Source: Acanthosepion pharaonis
Lineage: Eukaryota; Mollusca; Cephalopoda; Sepiida; Sepiidae
NCBI GenBank assembly: GCA_903632075.3
Contig: CAHIKZ030002038.1
Coordinates: 124,001-188,000, forward strand
Length of the DNA stretch: 64,000 nt
Direction: 5' to 3'
Made by a program: the position numbers and the translations under genes. Shown here piece after piece: positions 35,160 through 46,743 of this stretch. Each line of letters starts with the position of its first letter. Position 1 is the first letter of the stretch. The notes beneath the pieces were generated by a model that saw only the letters and a program-made list of their open reading frames with translations, was not told where the DNA came from and did no database searches.

Positions 35160-35345
35160 TATATTGCAATGCTAAGGTCAATTTTACTATGTAAGTAAGG
35201 AAATTTTACATACTAAGTAAGTTTGAAAATTTTACATACTATGTAAGTATCAATAAAATAAATAAGAAAATTTTACATACTATGTAAGCAGCAGAGATTA
35301 GAAATAAAAAATAAGTTTCCAATGAGATTTGAACTCATACTCCTT
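35160..35345 (-). repeat. tRNA-like SINE head plus short repeats
   Basis: Four spaced copies of AAATTTTACATACTATGTAAG-like 20-22-mers precede a reverse-oriented B-box-like GAGTTCAAATCTC. Similar sequence is near 35710-35790. Confidence 0.45.
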
Positions 35346-35920
35346 ACCTATGAGCATCTGCCTGACTAAGACAATGTTTGATTGAATGATTTGTTTTTAC
35401 AGTTTATCAATCAATAGCTGAAACATATTTTGTATTGTAAGAGATTGCTTACAGTACCCAGTGTTTCCAAGTGGTTAACTAACTTGCTAATTTGACTACA
35501 AAATGTTGTTAACCAATATCATTCAAATTCAGTCAATTATATACATTCTCTTTAGTAATTTTACCTTCATGCCATACTGGTTGCTTGCATCTAGTAGTAA
35601 TAGTAGTAGTAGCTGTAATAGTTTTAAGCTGGTTGAATTTCTTAGATGAAATACTTATTTTGGGATAGATTTTCTTTCATCATATTTTTATTACCATACT
35701 CATTCCATTATGCAGTACAGATCAGAAATAAAGTATAAACTTCCAATGAGGTCTGGAATCATTTCCTTTATCTTTTGGTGGGACTGTCTGATTGAGTCAA
35801 GTTATCTAAGGATTTTAGATAACTTATGATTGAGTAAGATTCTTTTATCAGACCCCAAACCACCACCAGTCATGATGCAAGGAGATCCCCTTGATGAGGC
35901 TCCATGCCTTGAGAGACTAT

Positions 35921-36037
35921 TGGACCTTACTCACACCTGACCTCAAGTGGACCTTACTCACACCTGACCTCAAGTGAACCTTACTCACACCTGACCTCAA
36001 GTGGACCTTACTCACACCTGACCTCAAGTGGACCTTG
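35921..36037 (+). repeat. 27-bp tandem repeat, 4.3 units
   Basis: Unit TGGACCTTACTCACACC + TGACCTCAAG at 35921, 35948, 35975, 36002 and partly 36029. One unit has TGAACC. Read on the minus strand it gives a nine-residue repeat (VHLRSGVSK), an effect of the unit being a multiple of three. Confidence 0.95.
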
Positions 36038-36209
36038 TACATACAATCCAGCACAAAAGATGTAGGAAAATGGTTAGCTCCCTGTACTACTCCAGTAAAT
36101 ATCTGAAATAGTCTTCTCAATTATAAAGTCCTTTTTAATGGTTAAGTCCCTGAAGGTAAGTTATTAACAGCCAGTCTTCCAGGACCCTGGCAATCAATGC
36201 AAGCATCCT

Positions 36210-36850
36210 CCAGAGGTCATTTCTTAGATCAACCTTCTTTTTGCTTTACATAAATGATCTGCCTAATATATTCAGATCATTTGTGAACATCTATGTCCAT
36301 GATACGCTTATATACAGGTGCACCTCTAAAACTCTGCATGCTATCCTCTACCTTTACAAGAGCCAGATCAGGCCTAAAATGGAGTACTGTTGTCATATTT
36401 GGGTGGGAGCTGTCTAGTCTTCACTTTCCAGTTCATAAGTGCCTCTGAGTCCTTGTGGGAGACAATTTTCCAATCTCTCTCTCACAGGCAGGATGGCAAG
36501 CCTCTCACTGCTCTATCACTACTTCCAATGGAAAGTGCTTGGACATGGTACATTCCTTGATTCCATCATTGATTCCACCAGTTCTAACATTCACGGCTAG
36601 AACCCACCAAGCCACTCACATTGTAGCAAACCACCCACATTCTCTCTGTATTCCACTGGTGAGAAGTAAGTTCGACTCAAACAGCTTCTTCTTGCAAACC
36701 ATAGCTCTGTGAAACCAACTCCCTAGAGGATGTTTCCCTGATCACTACAATCTTAGCCTGTTCAAGTCTAGAGTTATCCATTATCTTCCTCTCCTATCCT
36801 CATAAACTGCTTCTTAATGTAACCATCTACCTTGAGTGGCCCCTAGACCT
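36210..36850 (+). pseudogene. Jockey-like LINE RT C-terminal fragment
   Basis: Shifts frame repeatedly but keeps PSFCFTYMICL (from a LYINDLP block), YKSQIRPKMEYCCHIW-type sequence at 36355-36405, a FARTHQATHIVANHPHSLCI-like block, LVRSKFDSNSFF and PRGCFPDHYNLSLFKSRV. This order matches the tail of jockey-clade LINE ORF2. It differs from the LINE at 18.4-21.3 kb and represents another subfamily. Confidence 0.78.
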
Positions 36851-36859
36851 TGTACTGGG

Positions 36860-37625
36860 TGAACCTTATTGTAAAACAACAAAAAACTGAAAGATGAATT
36901 TAATTGGTCTTGAAGCTCCAAATTAGTTCATATAAAATTACCTTCATTAAGTTGTGCATTTAGCAATTAAATAGAAAAAATGACTAGAATGATAGTTAAT
37001 ATTAAATCATCAGTTAAATTTGTTTAATTAATACACAACATTAAGTAGATCATACATTTCTGATTAATACTAAAGAAATAAGGACCTATCAAACTCTAGT
37101 TTGTAAATACTCTAGAAATTACTTACATTTGTAAAATCATAATCAACAGGTTTATTTGACATATCATTAATAATTTTTGATTGATTTGATCTACAAGATT
37201 TTATAAGACGATCAGAAAAGAGGTTTCTTAAAATAAAAAAAAAGACTGATCAAACAAATTTACCATTTCAGAATGCAGAGTATTCCTCAAGAGGAAGAAA
37301 ATATCAAATATGTTTGGCGAGAAGATGGATATTGTTAACTGACACCATTTGCTGAAATGTAAGATTTTCTTATTCCTACAATTTATGTAAACAGATTTAC
37401 ACTATAACCATCTATTTTTAGTATCTTTTAAATGGACAAGCATCATTTTAGAAATTCAATTCATTTTTTAATCTGTATCTGCCTTGTTTGTGATTAATTA
37501 CATACTTATTTACAGAGCTTAACCTTTCTTCAAATAAGTCATACTACTTAGCATTTTTGTCAGTAACTGGCAATGATTTAGTCTTCAATTTATCACAGAC
37601 ATATAAATAAAGCATCCCGATATTA
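36860..37625. other. No gene recognised
   Basis: AT-rich, without exon signals or classifiable repeats. Confidence 0.5.
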
Positions 37626-37629
37626 TTGT

Positions 37630-37935
37630 ATGTGCACTGATGTAATGGATAATGACATGGAATGCGAAATTGGAGAGTGAGGTTCAAATTGCAGTCATAT
37701 TCGTTACATTGACTTGTGCACAAATAACCCTGGGAAAAGTATAAATCTATCTCTTCTCCTCCAAGCTATGGGTAAATAGCAGGACAGACTGACAGAGCCC
37801 TATAGCTTTGGCTGGCAACTAGTCTAGGAGAAAGAAAGGTGAATTCCAATTAGACTGCAGTTAGACTCTGTCAGGCTATCTTGCCCAAGTCACACTACTG
37901 TTACTATGGCTGACTGTAATGGGTTATGGGACTTG
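37630..37935 (+). repeat. tRNA-derived SINE, near full length
   Basis: Plus-strand copy: GATGTAATGGATAATGACAT head, GAGGTTCAAATTGCAG B-box region, GTTACATTGACTTGTGCACA, AGCTATGGGTAAATAGCAGG, and GCCCAAGTCACAC tail. It serves as the best reference copy in the window. Confidence 0.72.
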
Positions 37936-38054
37936 TAATCGTGATATTACTGTGTCAAATATGCTCATATTTATGGAGGGGGAGTTTGAAATGTACAAGA
38001 TGGGATCAGAATCAGTGGCAGTGAAGATTACCAAATAAAGGAAAAAAGATTATT

Positions 38055-38230
38055 TAAAGCATTTATATTTGGATTATTGTTATCTTTGTAGTTGTTATCA
38101 CATTTCAGCCATTACACCCTCAAATATATACTGATCTGGGTAACCTACAGGGAATTCTAAACTGAGACCTTTATTTAATTTATGGGAGGTAGACTGTTCT
38201 TGTTTTTGCTGCCTATGTCCAGAGATACTG
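38055..38230 (+). repeat. MITE family A, left-part fragment
   Basis: Shares ATCTGGGTAACCTACAGGGA, CCTTTATTTAATTTATGG and GAGGTAGACTGTTCTTG with 11.08-11.17 kb. It ends at a perfect palindrome. Confidence 0.65.
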
Positions 38231-38231
38231 T

Positions 38232-38266
38232 CTAGTTCTTATTTTTAGTCTAAAAATAAGAACTAG
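38232..38266. repeat. Perfect 16-bp inverted repeat
   Basis: CTAGTTCTTATTTTTA and TAAAAATAAGAACTAG around GTC. The left arm is native to the family A sequence (compare 11.2 kb); the right arm is an added inverted copy. Confidence 0.9.
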
Positions 38267-38649
38267 ATGATATCCCTTATTGTTTAGTCCATCATGGCTC
38301 TATATCTTGTCCTTTGTCGCTCTTAAAACGGTTTGCTTTTATGATCATTCCTCTAATCTCTGTTCTGGTAACCATTTACACAAGCTGTTAGGTAGGTTCC
38401 TCTGTCCCTTTTGCCTTCAATATGTCCTGTGAGTGTCATACTTTGTAAACCCTCTTTCCTCATTTTCTGCCCCTATAAATTTCAACTGTTTTTTTCTGAT
38501 GCTAACTGATAGATATAATGACATTTCATTTATCTATGATGTAAATGTAAATATATAAATATTTATGATGTAAATGTAAAAACTAAGCCACACTAATACT
38601 CTTGAGAAAGGTATTAAAATGAAAAAGCTGAAAAACATTGAAATTATAT

Positions 38650-38682
38650 ATAATATATATATGTGTGTGTGTGTGTGTGTAG
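38650..38682 (+). repeat. (TA)n(TG)n microsatellite
   Basis: Short TA run followed by TG repeats. Confidence 0.9.
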
Positions 38683-38689
38683 GATTTGG

Positions 38690-39058
38690 GTTTATTATGT
38701 TTTACAGCATTTCAACCTTGAAGGGTTATTTAACGCCAACAAGATTTTTAGAATAGTTTTGATTGATTGCTTGTTTAGTGGCATTTCAACTCCTTATGGG
38801 TCATTTAATGCCAAAATTTAATTTTCTTGGGAGCATTAATAATTACTTTTACAAAAATGTATTGCTGGTACTTTTACTATAAAAATGTATTTTCATATTT
38901 TGATAGTGTTTTGAACCCAGTTTGGGGGTTAACTATTTGCCCATAGCTGGGATCCTAACAGGTGCTACCACCCTGGGTCAGGGTGAACCTGGGAGCTAGA
39001 GCAATTAAGAGGTCAGAGGCCTTATTGCCAGATATAGTTTATTGTCATACCCAGGATG
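38690..39058 (+). repeat. Repeat family C, plus copy
   Basis: Contains GGGTTATTTAACGCC, GGGTCATTTAATGCC, CCCATAGCTGGGATCCTAAC, GTCAGGGTGAACCTGGGAGC and GCAATTAAGAGGTC, matching 16.13-16.6 kb. Confidence 0.75.
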
Positions 39059-39061
39059 TGC

Positions 39062-39256
39062 AGGTGACATAATGGATAGTGACTCAAAATGAGAAATCAG
39101 GAAGCAGTGTTCAAATTCCACTCAAGTTCGTTACATTTATTTATGTGCAAATACCCTTGGGAAAAGCATAAATCTATCTTTTCTCCCTCCAGCTATGGTT
39201 AAATAGCAGGACAGACTGAGCCCTATATTTATAGGGCTCAGTCTGTCCTGCTATTT
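39062..39256 (+). repeat. tRNA-derived SINE ending in a 27-bp fold-back
   Basis: SINE head and body (GTGACATAATGGATAGTGAC, GTTCAAATTCCACTC, AGCTATGGTTAAATAGC) run into a perfect inverted repeat: 27-nt arms 39201-39227 and 39230-39256 with a 2-nt loop. The right arm is an inverted copy of the SINE itself. Confidence 0.82.
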
Positions 39257-39299
39257 ATTTTTTATTTATTTATCTATTTTTGTCTGCTGGTCTGAAATT

Positions 39300-39420
39300 T
39301 TGAGAAGTCTTATTAAAGAAAAAATTACGCTCTTCAGCAGGAATTGAACCTGTGTCCCATTTAGCCTGGCATGCTGTAACTGACTTGGCCATGAAATTGG
39401 TTAAGGTGTGCAATTAATTC
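39300..39420 (-). repeat. tRNA-like sequence (SINE head or decayed tRNA)
   Basis: The reverse strand carries GGCCAAGTCAGTTACAGC and CAGGTTCAATTCCTGCTG, spaced like A and B boxes. No full cloverleaf could be drawn, so a SINE head is likelier than a tRNA gene. Confidence 0.4.
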
Positions 39421-39468
39421 ATATATATATGAATTGGGATCAAATATAGATCAGATATGGATTAGAAT

Positions 39469-39548
39469 GATAGGATAAGGAACAAATAGAAAACGTTTAT
39501 AATAATAATAATAATTTCTAAAATTTTCCTATTTGTTCCTTATCCTAT

Positions 39549-39549
<1 letters not shown>
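39469..39549. repeat. 25-bp inverted repeat
   Basis: GATAGGATAAGGAACAAATA (39469 on) and TATTTGTTCCTTATCCTATC (to 39549) flank a TAA-rich loop. One single-base indel occurs in the stem. Confidence 0.88.

Positions 39550-39587
<38 letters not shown>
39550..39587 (+). repeat. (TA)n microsatellite
   Basis: Uninterrupted TA run directly before the long SINE. Confidence 0.95.
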
Positions 39588-39592
<5 letters not shown>

Positions 39593-40080
39593 TGGCTGAG
39601 TGGTTAGAACATATGCTTTCTGACCATGAGACCAGGGTTCGAATCTCACAATGGTTGATCTGCCGGGAAGGAGACTTCCTGGTGTTATCGGTCTGGAGGC
39701 GGGGATGATCCCAGCATGTGGCACCTTTCGAAAGTGCCTGAAAACCATATTATGGGTTGACCCAAGCCTTCTGAGAGTAATTGGGTAGACGAAATACTTG
39801 GGGCCATTGATAGCTGTGTGCTAGAACAAAGTCACAAGTCATCATGAGCGAGGGTTTGAGTATGCTGGTGTTGTTCAGATTGTTGATCATTCTAGATAAC
39901 ATGCTCTCTCCCAGAAACTGTAACTAAGGTGTGATCAGTATAGTTGCAGTATAAACCATGGATTGGCTCTGTCGGTGTTGAACAAACACAAAATGTACCT
40001 GAGCGAGTGAATGCAATAGGGATTGCCTAGCTGCCCTAGTAGACGGGTATCCTTGAATACCAGTGGCCAGCTATTATATA
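39588..40080 (+). repeat. Long tRNA-headed SINE (~490 bp)
   Basis: The head has an A-box-like TGGCTGAGTGG and a B-box GGTTCGAATCTC at the spacing of a tRNA. It is followed by a relatively G+C-rich body (CTGCCGGGAAGGAGACTTCC, GGAGGCGGGGATGATCCC, GAGCGAGGGTTTGAG) and ends CAGTGGCCAGC near 40070. It is much longer than the other SINE family here and resembles the long SINEs with a conserved central domain described in cephalopods, which I cannot verify by alignment. Confidence 0.7.
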
Positions 40081-40084
40081 TTTG

Positions 40085-41330
40085 TATATTTAGGCAGCAA
40101 TCCTTCCTTTATGCATGTTTCATTAAAAACGACAGACAAGGTACTACGGTTGAGCTTTTTATTTAATTTTTCTTGTGTTCTGAAAAGAGCTTTCTTTTCT
40201 GGACAAAGAGTGTGTAAGAACTGTCCGAATGTTCTGTATATCTGTATCCAAATAAAAAGAGAGAACAAACAGATTTAGAATCCACAGTTCTTTAGCATTT
40301 ACTTTTTAAAAAAAGTCCTCAATACAATGTAGAGCATAATATTTTTAGTGATATTTTCATTTAAAAATATTTTACCTTGCAACTCAGAAATTTATGTGTT
40401 ACAGGACTTAAAGTTTTTTTTTGTCCCATCATCAGGCAATGATCAGTAGCTTATGATGAAAATGATTTACTTTTGAAAACAATACATTTGCTTATAAGAG
40501 AGTTGAGAAGGAGGGGGTATCTGGATTTTAAAAATCTTAATCAAAAGACAGGTCAAAGTTAAAATAGAAAAGCTAAAAATATATACGTTAGATGTGGGTG
40601 TGTGTAGTCTTCATACATGTCTTGGAGAACTGTCATATTAAGATGTGGCACCATATATTCGGTTAAGAATATACATTTAAGTTATGAAGAACTAATCTTA
40701 GAGATATGTATATCTCTAACAATAGGTTAATTTTTTTTTTAAATTATTTTTACATATACTTTAGAACTATCTTAAAGGGGTCTCAAGGATGATTAAATCA
40801 TTTATATATAATTTTGAACCTAAAATACAATACTTATTTTATTCAATGGGTCTTAATACATGGCAATATTTAAAATTAAAAAAAATCAAGGAATTAAATC
40901 AATATTACATGTACCATTATATATAATGAAACAATGGATATACAATTGTAATACATAGACTTTTTATGAAAAATCCATTAAGTATATTTTAACGTAAACA
41001 TTATACAATGTCTACATATTACAGTTAGTTCATTATGCTGATTTAATAGATCATTATTTTTAGGAAACTTAATTATATATAGCTTTACATGTAGACACAA
41101 GGGTATGGGTCATTTAAGGACTTACAAATTCTTGTTTTTTTTTTTAAATATTTTCTATTTTACTTTGGGGGTTTTATTGATTTCTTTTAAATACCAAAAA
41201 TATTTAGATAGGGATGTTTAGTTATGGTATGTATTGTTGTTAAAGGAAGAAATATGCTGGTAGCATCTTAATTTAAAAGTTTTTGTGCTTCCAATATAAA
41301 ACTTCTTAACATCAGGGTTTTCATTAGACG
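40085..41330. other. No gene recognised
   Basis: AT-rich, no exon signals; short open frames on both strands at 40063-40278 are unsupported. Confidence 0.5.
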
Positions 41331-41334
41331 AAAT

Positions 41335-41777
41335 AGTGCTGTAGTGAAAGAGATAATCAGCTACCTTGAAAAAGAGTTTGTGTTTTGTGTGTGATCTGCC
41401 GAAGAAAAATTACCAAAAAGTAGTTAGCAAAAATCTACTTTAAGGACCAGAATCTATGCTAATGTTCTTCCCTCCCCTGAATGGCGTGACCAATCAGAAA
41501 GATCTCTTGGTGAACAAAAGCTGTTGTTTTTCGCTTATGCACATGAGACTTTCTGAGCTTGGTAGACGAACACATGTTTTTAATGGTGAGAAGTGAAGGT
41601 TGGAGGTGTGACCCCATTTTGTTGTTTCTATGTTGCCTGTTACGATGGACTACTGTTTGAACTGTGATTTGGCTACAAGCGTTGCAGTTGAGAGACAGAA
41701 GAAATCTACTGCAGACGTTTGTTGCTACTATAAGTTGACAGTTTCTTTCTTTTTCTTTTCTTTACAACTACAAGTGC
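41335..41777 (-). mobile_element. Solo LTR with AGTGC target duplication
   Basis: A 433-bp segment 41340-41772 starts TGTAGTGAAAGAGATAATCA and ends TTTACAACTACA. Direct repeats AGTGC flank it (41335-41339, 41773-41777). Its first 22 bases equal the start, on the minus strand, of the 116-bp LTR at 623-738, and TTTGTGTTTT..GATCTG recurs near 1190-1222, so the two LTR families are related. Reading direction is arbitrary for a solo LTR; strand follows nothing stronger. Confidence 0.82.
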
Positions 41778-42779
41778 ATTGATAAACAATAGGGTCAGTA
41801 AGATATTTATTTTCCAAAGGACACTTTACTGGATTTCTACAATTACATAATTTATTATAAAATTATTGATTTCCGTTTTGAAGTTACTATTATTTTTATT
41901 TACGTTTAAGTGTTTATTTAAAATTTTATTATTATTTATTTTAATAATTTTTTTTTAGATTATCAGTACAAGTATAACTTAATTTTAGCATATTTTTTAT
42001 TGAAATCTTATATACAGGATTATTCCTTGGAAAATGTTTCTCAATCAAAGCAAGAAACTTTAGCCCTAACTTACAGCTAACCATTTGATTAAATGGGGGT
42101 GTGTACCAAATGATTTTTCTATTCTATTTTTTCTGGTTGTTAATATTATCTTTTCGGTATTTAATATTGAGGCATTTATATCCACTATTTTTTAAAGTGT
42201 TATTATAAAAAATAACAGTGTTTATTAAATACATCCTCATTGGCAGAATTACTACTAGTTCTATATTCTATGGATGAGGGTACATGCTTTATTACAGATG
42301 TGGATATATAAAGGATTTTTATTTGTTTTTTTTATATGGTTGCTATATATTATTTACTAAGTCTAATGTTACATTGAGGAAGTTAGCCTTTTTTAGATTT
42401 GTACTGATAGTTACTTCTAAGTTTAAGTTTTTAAACTCTCTATATATTAATTTTGTAAATTTTGAAATTTGTTGAATTCCTCACAACCATAAAGCCATCA
42501 TCCCTATATAATCCTATATTGTCTATACTGATGTTGTGGTGGGCAGTAAGATTGTATAGAATAAATAATCCAACAAGATCGGAAGGCTCTGCAGAGTCCA
42601 ACGATGCCATTGTAATACCACCCACTGTTCCTTATCATGAATGAGAACTGGCATTCATAATGTTGCATTCCTCCTTCAATAGATCTGAGTACAGGACAAA
42701 AAAATCTAAGTCCCAAAACAGAAATTTCTGTGTCACAATGTAAAATATTTTTAAATGAAAATATCACTAACATATAAAA

Positions 42780-43445
42780 TATTTCTAATTTTGTTAGCGA
42801 AGGGATTTCACCATTTTATATCATTAACTTCACTAATCTACTTTTTGTAGGAAAGATTCATTGTAATATAAATTGAGCTGCACCACATATTTGATTTAAA
42901 AGAACTGATCCGACGTGCAAATTTTCGGGATAACAACTGAGACATTACTCTATTGAACTATTTAGTTCATGCCATATTAATAAAATTGAAGAGGTATAAG
43001 GCAAGAAAAAAATTTTGCCATATTAGTAAAAAACGCACTCTCTTAAATTTTCAAAAAATTCAACCTTAGCATTGCGACTGCATGCTCCAAAAGTTTGTAT
43101 CCGTTATCATTAACACATTTAAGAAAAAAAACATATTTCAATTCGCATTATATTTTTTTGTCTCAGATGCTACCTGAATTTTACCAAAAACAAAATAATT
43201 TCCATGCCTGAAGATGACTGAATGTACAGTCAAAACTACTTGCGTATTAAAGAAAGACCTTATACAGCTTATAATTTTTAAAAACAAGGATCATAACATT
43301 CATCGAGTGATTTGTAGGTTAATGTTAATTTTGTTAGCAAAGGGATTTCGCCATTTGATATAGATTAATAAAGTTAATAACTTTACTAATCTACTTTATA
43401 ACCTATAAATTGAACTGCACCACATATTTGATATATATATAACAC
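42780..43445 (+). repeat. Tandem repeat (period 540 bp) with decayed hammerhead core, locus 1
   Basis: GTTAGCGAAGGGATTTC at 42793 recurs as GTTAGCAAAGGGATTTC at 43333, and both are followed by TTCACTAATCTACTT-like sequence and CTGCACCACATATTTGAT. Between them is CTGAAGA (43208-43214), stem II GACTG/CAGTC (43216-43220, 43227-43231), then AAAA in place of GAAA. The locus 2 copies at 63.25-64 kb share ATAGTTCATGCC-like and AACAAGGATCA-like landmarks in the same order. One full unit plus ~110 bp of the next is present. Confidence 0.7.
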
Positions 43446-43449
43446 ACAA

Positions 43450-44255
43450 ACACACTTGTTTGGTTAGAAGATGTATATTTTTTTGACAAAAAATTGCACT
43501 GTGTCCAGTGTGCTGGTAGAAAAAGATTTGAAGGTAAAGCCAATAAGGGTCCCTGTAAGTAATATTAAGCAGTTATAACTAAAAAAAAAAAAAAGTTACA
43601 GTAAAGTATCTTATTAAAGGGCAGATATAAATGATGAGGAAAAATTCTTGGTCTGACAAATTTTCAAAACATGACCAAATCTTGAATTTTTTTCTTTTTT
43701 TAGACAAAGAATTTTTCAATTCCTCCTTATATAGTTTGTTTTCAATTCACAAAGATATTTTCCTTCTGGTGCAGAGTTGCCAATTGTCTGATGAGGCTGA
43801 AAAAAGACTGGTATGTCCTGCCAAAGCAATTTCAGAAAGAAGGTTTGATAAATAGAATGAGGATGTATTTCTAAGGAATCCTGGGTTTTACAGATGAGGT
43901 TATTCTTCTCAAGACTGATTCTGCAATTCATATATTTTCAAGAGAAAGTAGTTCCAATTTTCCTCCAGGTTAAGAAACAGAAACAATTATAAAAAGTATT
44001 TTTGTTACTTGGTTGCTTGGTAAAACAAAATAACAAAGAAAGGTTTTTTTGCTTGGTTTGGAAACAATTTTTTTTCTCTTAGCTTCTTCAGTTAAATTCT
44101 AGTACAAGACCTTCATCAACAATTTTTTTCTTGCCTTACACCTCTTCAAATTAGCAGCTAACTGTAATAAATTCATAGTTGTGATTTAAAAATATTTCCT
44201 GGTTTCAAATAAGTGTCTCGTTTAAGGGGAGATAATCAGATTACAACTTGGGACC
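43450..44255. other. No gene recognised
   Basis: AT-rich stretch with a short plus-strand frame at 43631-43855 that shows no domain. Confidence 0.5.
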
Positions 44256-44259
44256 AGTT

Positions 44260-45232
44260 TACACAGTGTGAGTTGGATAAATTGTCATCTAAATTACACA
44301 AAAATTAAAATAACACTGACATCTCATTTTAACAGATATATTTACACAATAATATATTCAAATACTAAAGAGTAAATTTATTCAATAAAATCGCCATTGG
44401 CTTCAACCACAGCCTCCAGGCAACTTTGGAATCTCTTGCAACTCTTCTGGACAGTCTCTTTGTTTAAGTTGGTGAATGCTGCCATAATTCTTGCCTTCAG
44501 TTCATCTTTGGTGTTACAAGGAGTTTTGTTGGTCTCTTGCTCAACTGCACCTCACACATAATAATCAAGGGAGTTGCAGTCTGGGGAGTTAGGTGGCCAG
44601 ATGTAAGGTATGATGTAGCTGCAGAAATTTGATTACAGCCATGACTGGGTTCTCCTGCTTGTGCGGCATGGTATAGAGTTCAGTTGCCAGACATAGGGTA
44701 TTCCAGCAGCCACCTTCTTGACCCAGAGCAGCATAACGTCCTCAAGATATTTAATGTAGGCCTCCATGTTGAGTCTGAGGTTCTGTAGGAAGATGAGTGA
44801 AGTTATCATGTTGCCACCAATAGTGATCACTCCAAACACCATGATGTTGACTGAATATTTGGTTTTCATTACTCTTGGTACATCTTTTGGGAACACAGCC
44901 TGAATGGAGGCATTACTTCCTATCACCAGTGATCACACCAAACACCTTCGTAATCACCATTAGACTCATCCACCTCTTTCTGAATCCTCTGCACTGTCAT
45001 CAGAATGATACCCAAACACTCTGAAATATTCATATTGCTGCTTCCAGAACAAATAACAAGCAGTACATCATGCCATATCCAAATTTCTGGTGGAGTGAAT
45101 TGCATCATGGTGCACTTTTTCTCACAGATGGTGCCTAACTGACACTAACTATACTGTGCAATCGACAAAATCAAAAACAAACAACACGCATGTAAAAAAA
45201 TTAAAAGTATAAAATGGGACAATTTACTAATC

Positions 45233-45238
<6 letters not shown>
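44260..45238 (-). mobile_element. Tc1/mariner-like element with decayed transposase
   Basis: Inverted ends CAGTGTGAGTTGGATAAATT (44264 on) and AATTTACTAATCACCCTA (to 45238) lie beside TA dinucleotides. The minus strand encodes, with frame breaks and stops, blocks VMVFGVITIGGN-like (44870-44810), LRLNMEAYIKYLEDV, GIPYVWQLNSIPC, WPPNSPDCNSLDYYV and TKDELKARIMAAFTNLNKET. The QxDxAPxH and SPDxNPxD regions are DDE catalytic blocks; here QQDSA has become QLNSI, so a catalytic Asp is lost. Confidence 0.85.

Positions 45239-45294
<56 letters not shown>
45237..45294 (+). repeat. (TA)n microsatellite
   Basis: Fifty-eight bases of TA directly abutting the mariner-like right end; possibly expanded from the TA target duplication. 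Confidence 0.97.
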
Positions 45295-45296
<2 letters not shown>

Positions 45297-46034
45297 AGAT
45301 AATGGACACTGAAAAATTCTAGGCTTGATCTAATTCTCGAAATCTGACCAAAATGATCAAAAAGCTGATCATTTTTTGAGGATTTGAACCCCTTCCTGGC
45401 TGAACTGAGAACTTTGTAGCAAACTGGTATGCATACAAGCATTCATATTTTTTTTTCACTCCAAGCAAGACAGTAAAGACACACGGGTTTACTGAATGTG
45501 AAAGGATATGAAAAAAAGAGAAACATTAAGAAGTGAGAACAATAAAAGAAGAGTAATTAAGAAGACAGAAGATCAAAATTGGCTGGAAAGCATGGAGCCA
45601 GAAGAGAGTTCCACAAGTGAGACGTGTGAGAAAAGAAACTGTTAGTATAGAATTTATGGTTGTACCTGGCCAATTCATTTGTAAATTAAGGAGAACTTGT
45701 TACCAATCTCGTACTGTGCTTAAATACCATGAAAAGATTTCTTTTAAGAAGTTTTTAAATTATTTTTTCTTGTTTTGCTATAAGAACTTTGACTGGTGGT
45801 TCAAGATTAAAAATATATTTCCTGAAATTGTTTCTTCAAAATACTTTCAGCCACTGTTGACATCAATGAGTAATTTTGTTTTTAATCAATGAAGTCTTTG
45901 TTTTCTCCAGCATCTTATTATTTTAATAATTTTGTGTTATTTATAATGTCAAACTATTAGTCAAAATGTATGTAAGAAAAAGTAATAAAAAAAAAAATGT
46001 AATCTTTTCAAGGTCTTAAATGAAATATGTAACA

Positions 46035-46158
46035 TGACTGAGTGGGGAGAAGAGATGAATTCATACGTTTCACAAGGGTATTTGTGTGAAAGTGAATGCA
46101 ACAAACTCAGAACTTGAATTCAGTATACTAATTAAACTTTCTCTATTGATAACCACTC
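46035..46158 (-). repeat. tRNA-derived SINE, truncated
   Basis: Carries in reverse GAATTCAAGTTCTGAG, CACTTTCACACAAATACCCT and the CTTCTCCCCAC body end. It stops where the mariner-like element begins. Confidence 0.55.
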
Positions 46159-46743
46159 TACAGGGTGGGCAAAAAGTAGGCGTACATTTGTTTCACATTT
46201 TAGATCACAGCTCATAACCAGAGATAACTTCGCTAAACTGTTCATTCAGCAAGAAGGAACATCTCTCTGTTATGTTTTCGCAGTAAAGGATTACCTTAAT
46301 CAAATCTTTCCGCAGTGTTGATTCGGAAGAAGTGACAACATTGAATGGCCACCACATTCACCTGACCTAACACCAACGGATTTCTCTTTTTTTGGGGGTG
46401 TAGTAAAGAACAAGGTTTATGATAGAAATCCCAACACAGTGGATGAATTAAAAGATTACATCTCAGAAGTATTTATTGAAATTGATGCAGATCAAGATTT
46501 GAGTCATGCTGTGTATCATAGTGTTCTACAGAGGTTCAAGGAATATTGCAATTTTGAAGGAAGACATTTTAAGCACTTAAGAGATTAAACTGTGCTAAAA
46601 AAAAAAAATGTAAGTGTTAAACAAATGTACATAAACAGTTTTGAACAAATATGATTGTAACAAATATAAATGTAATAAAATGTTTTTAAAAAAAATGTAA
46701 AGTGCATACCTATTAAGTGTAAGCCAACTTTTGGCCCACTGTG
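46159..46743 (+). mobile_element. Mariner-superfamily element, internally deleted
   Basis: Begins CAGGGTGGGCAAAAAGTAGG after TA; ends CCAACTTTTGGCCCACTG, giving imperfect ~25-bp inverted ends. 46340-46588 keeps the transposase C terminus: EWPPHSPDLTPTDFSFFG, VVKNKVYDRNPNTVDEL, SEVFIEIDADQDLSHAVY and RFKEYCNFEGRHF. The third DDE acidic residue lies in SPDLTPTD. The DNA-binding half and the first two Asp are missing. Confidence 0.85.

Noticed and set aside
39585..39660. tRNA gene
   Set aside because: A and B boxes are present but the sequence runs on as a long SINE and an acceptor stem does not pair.
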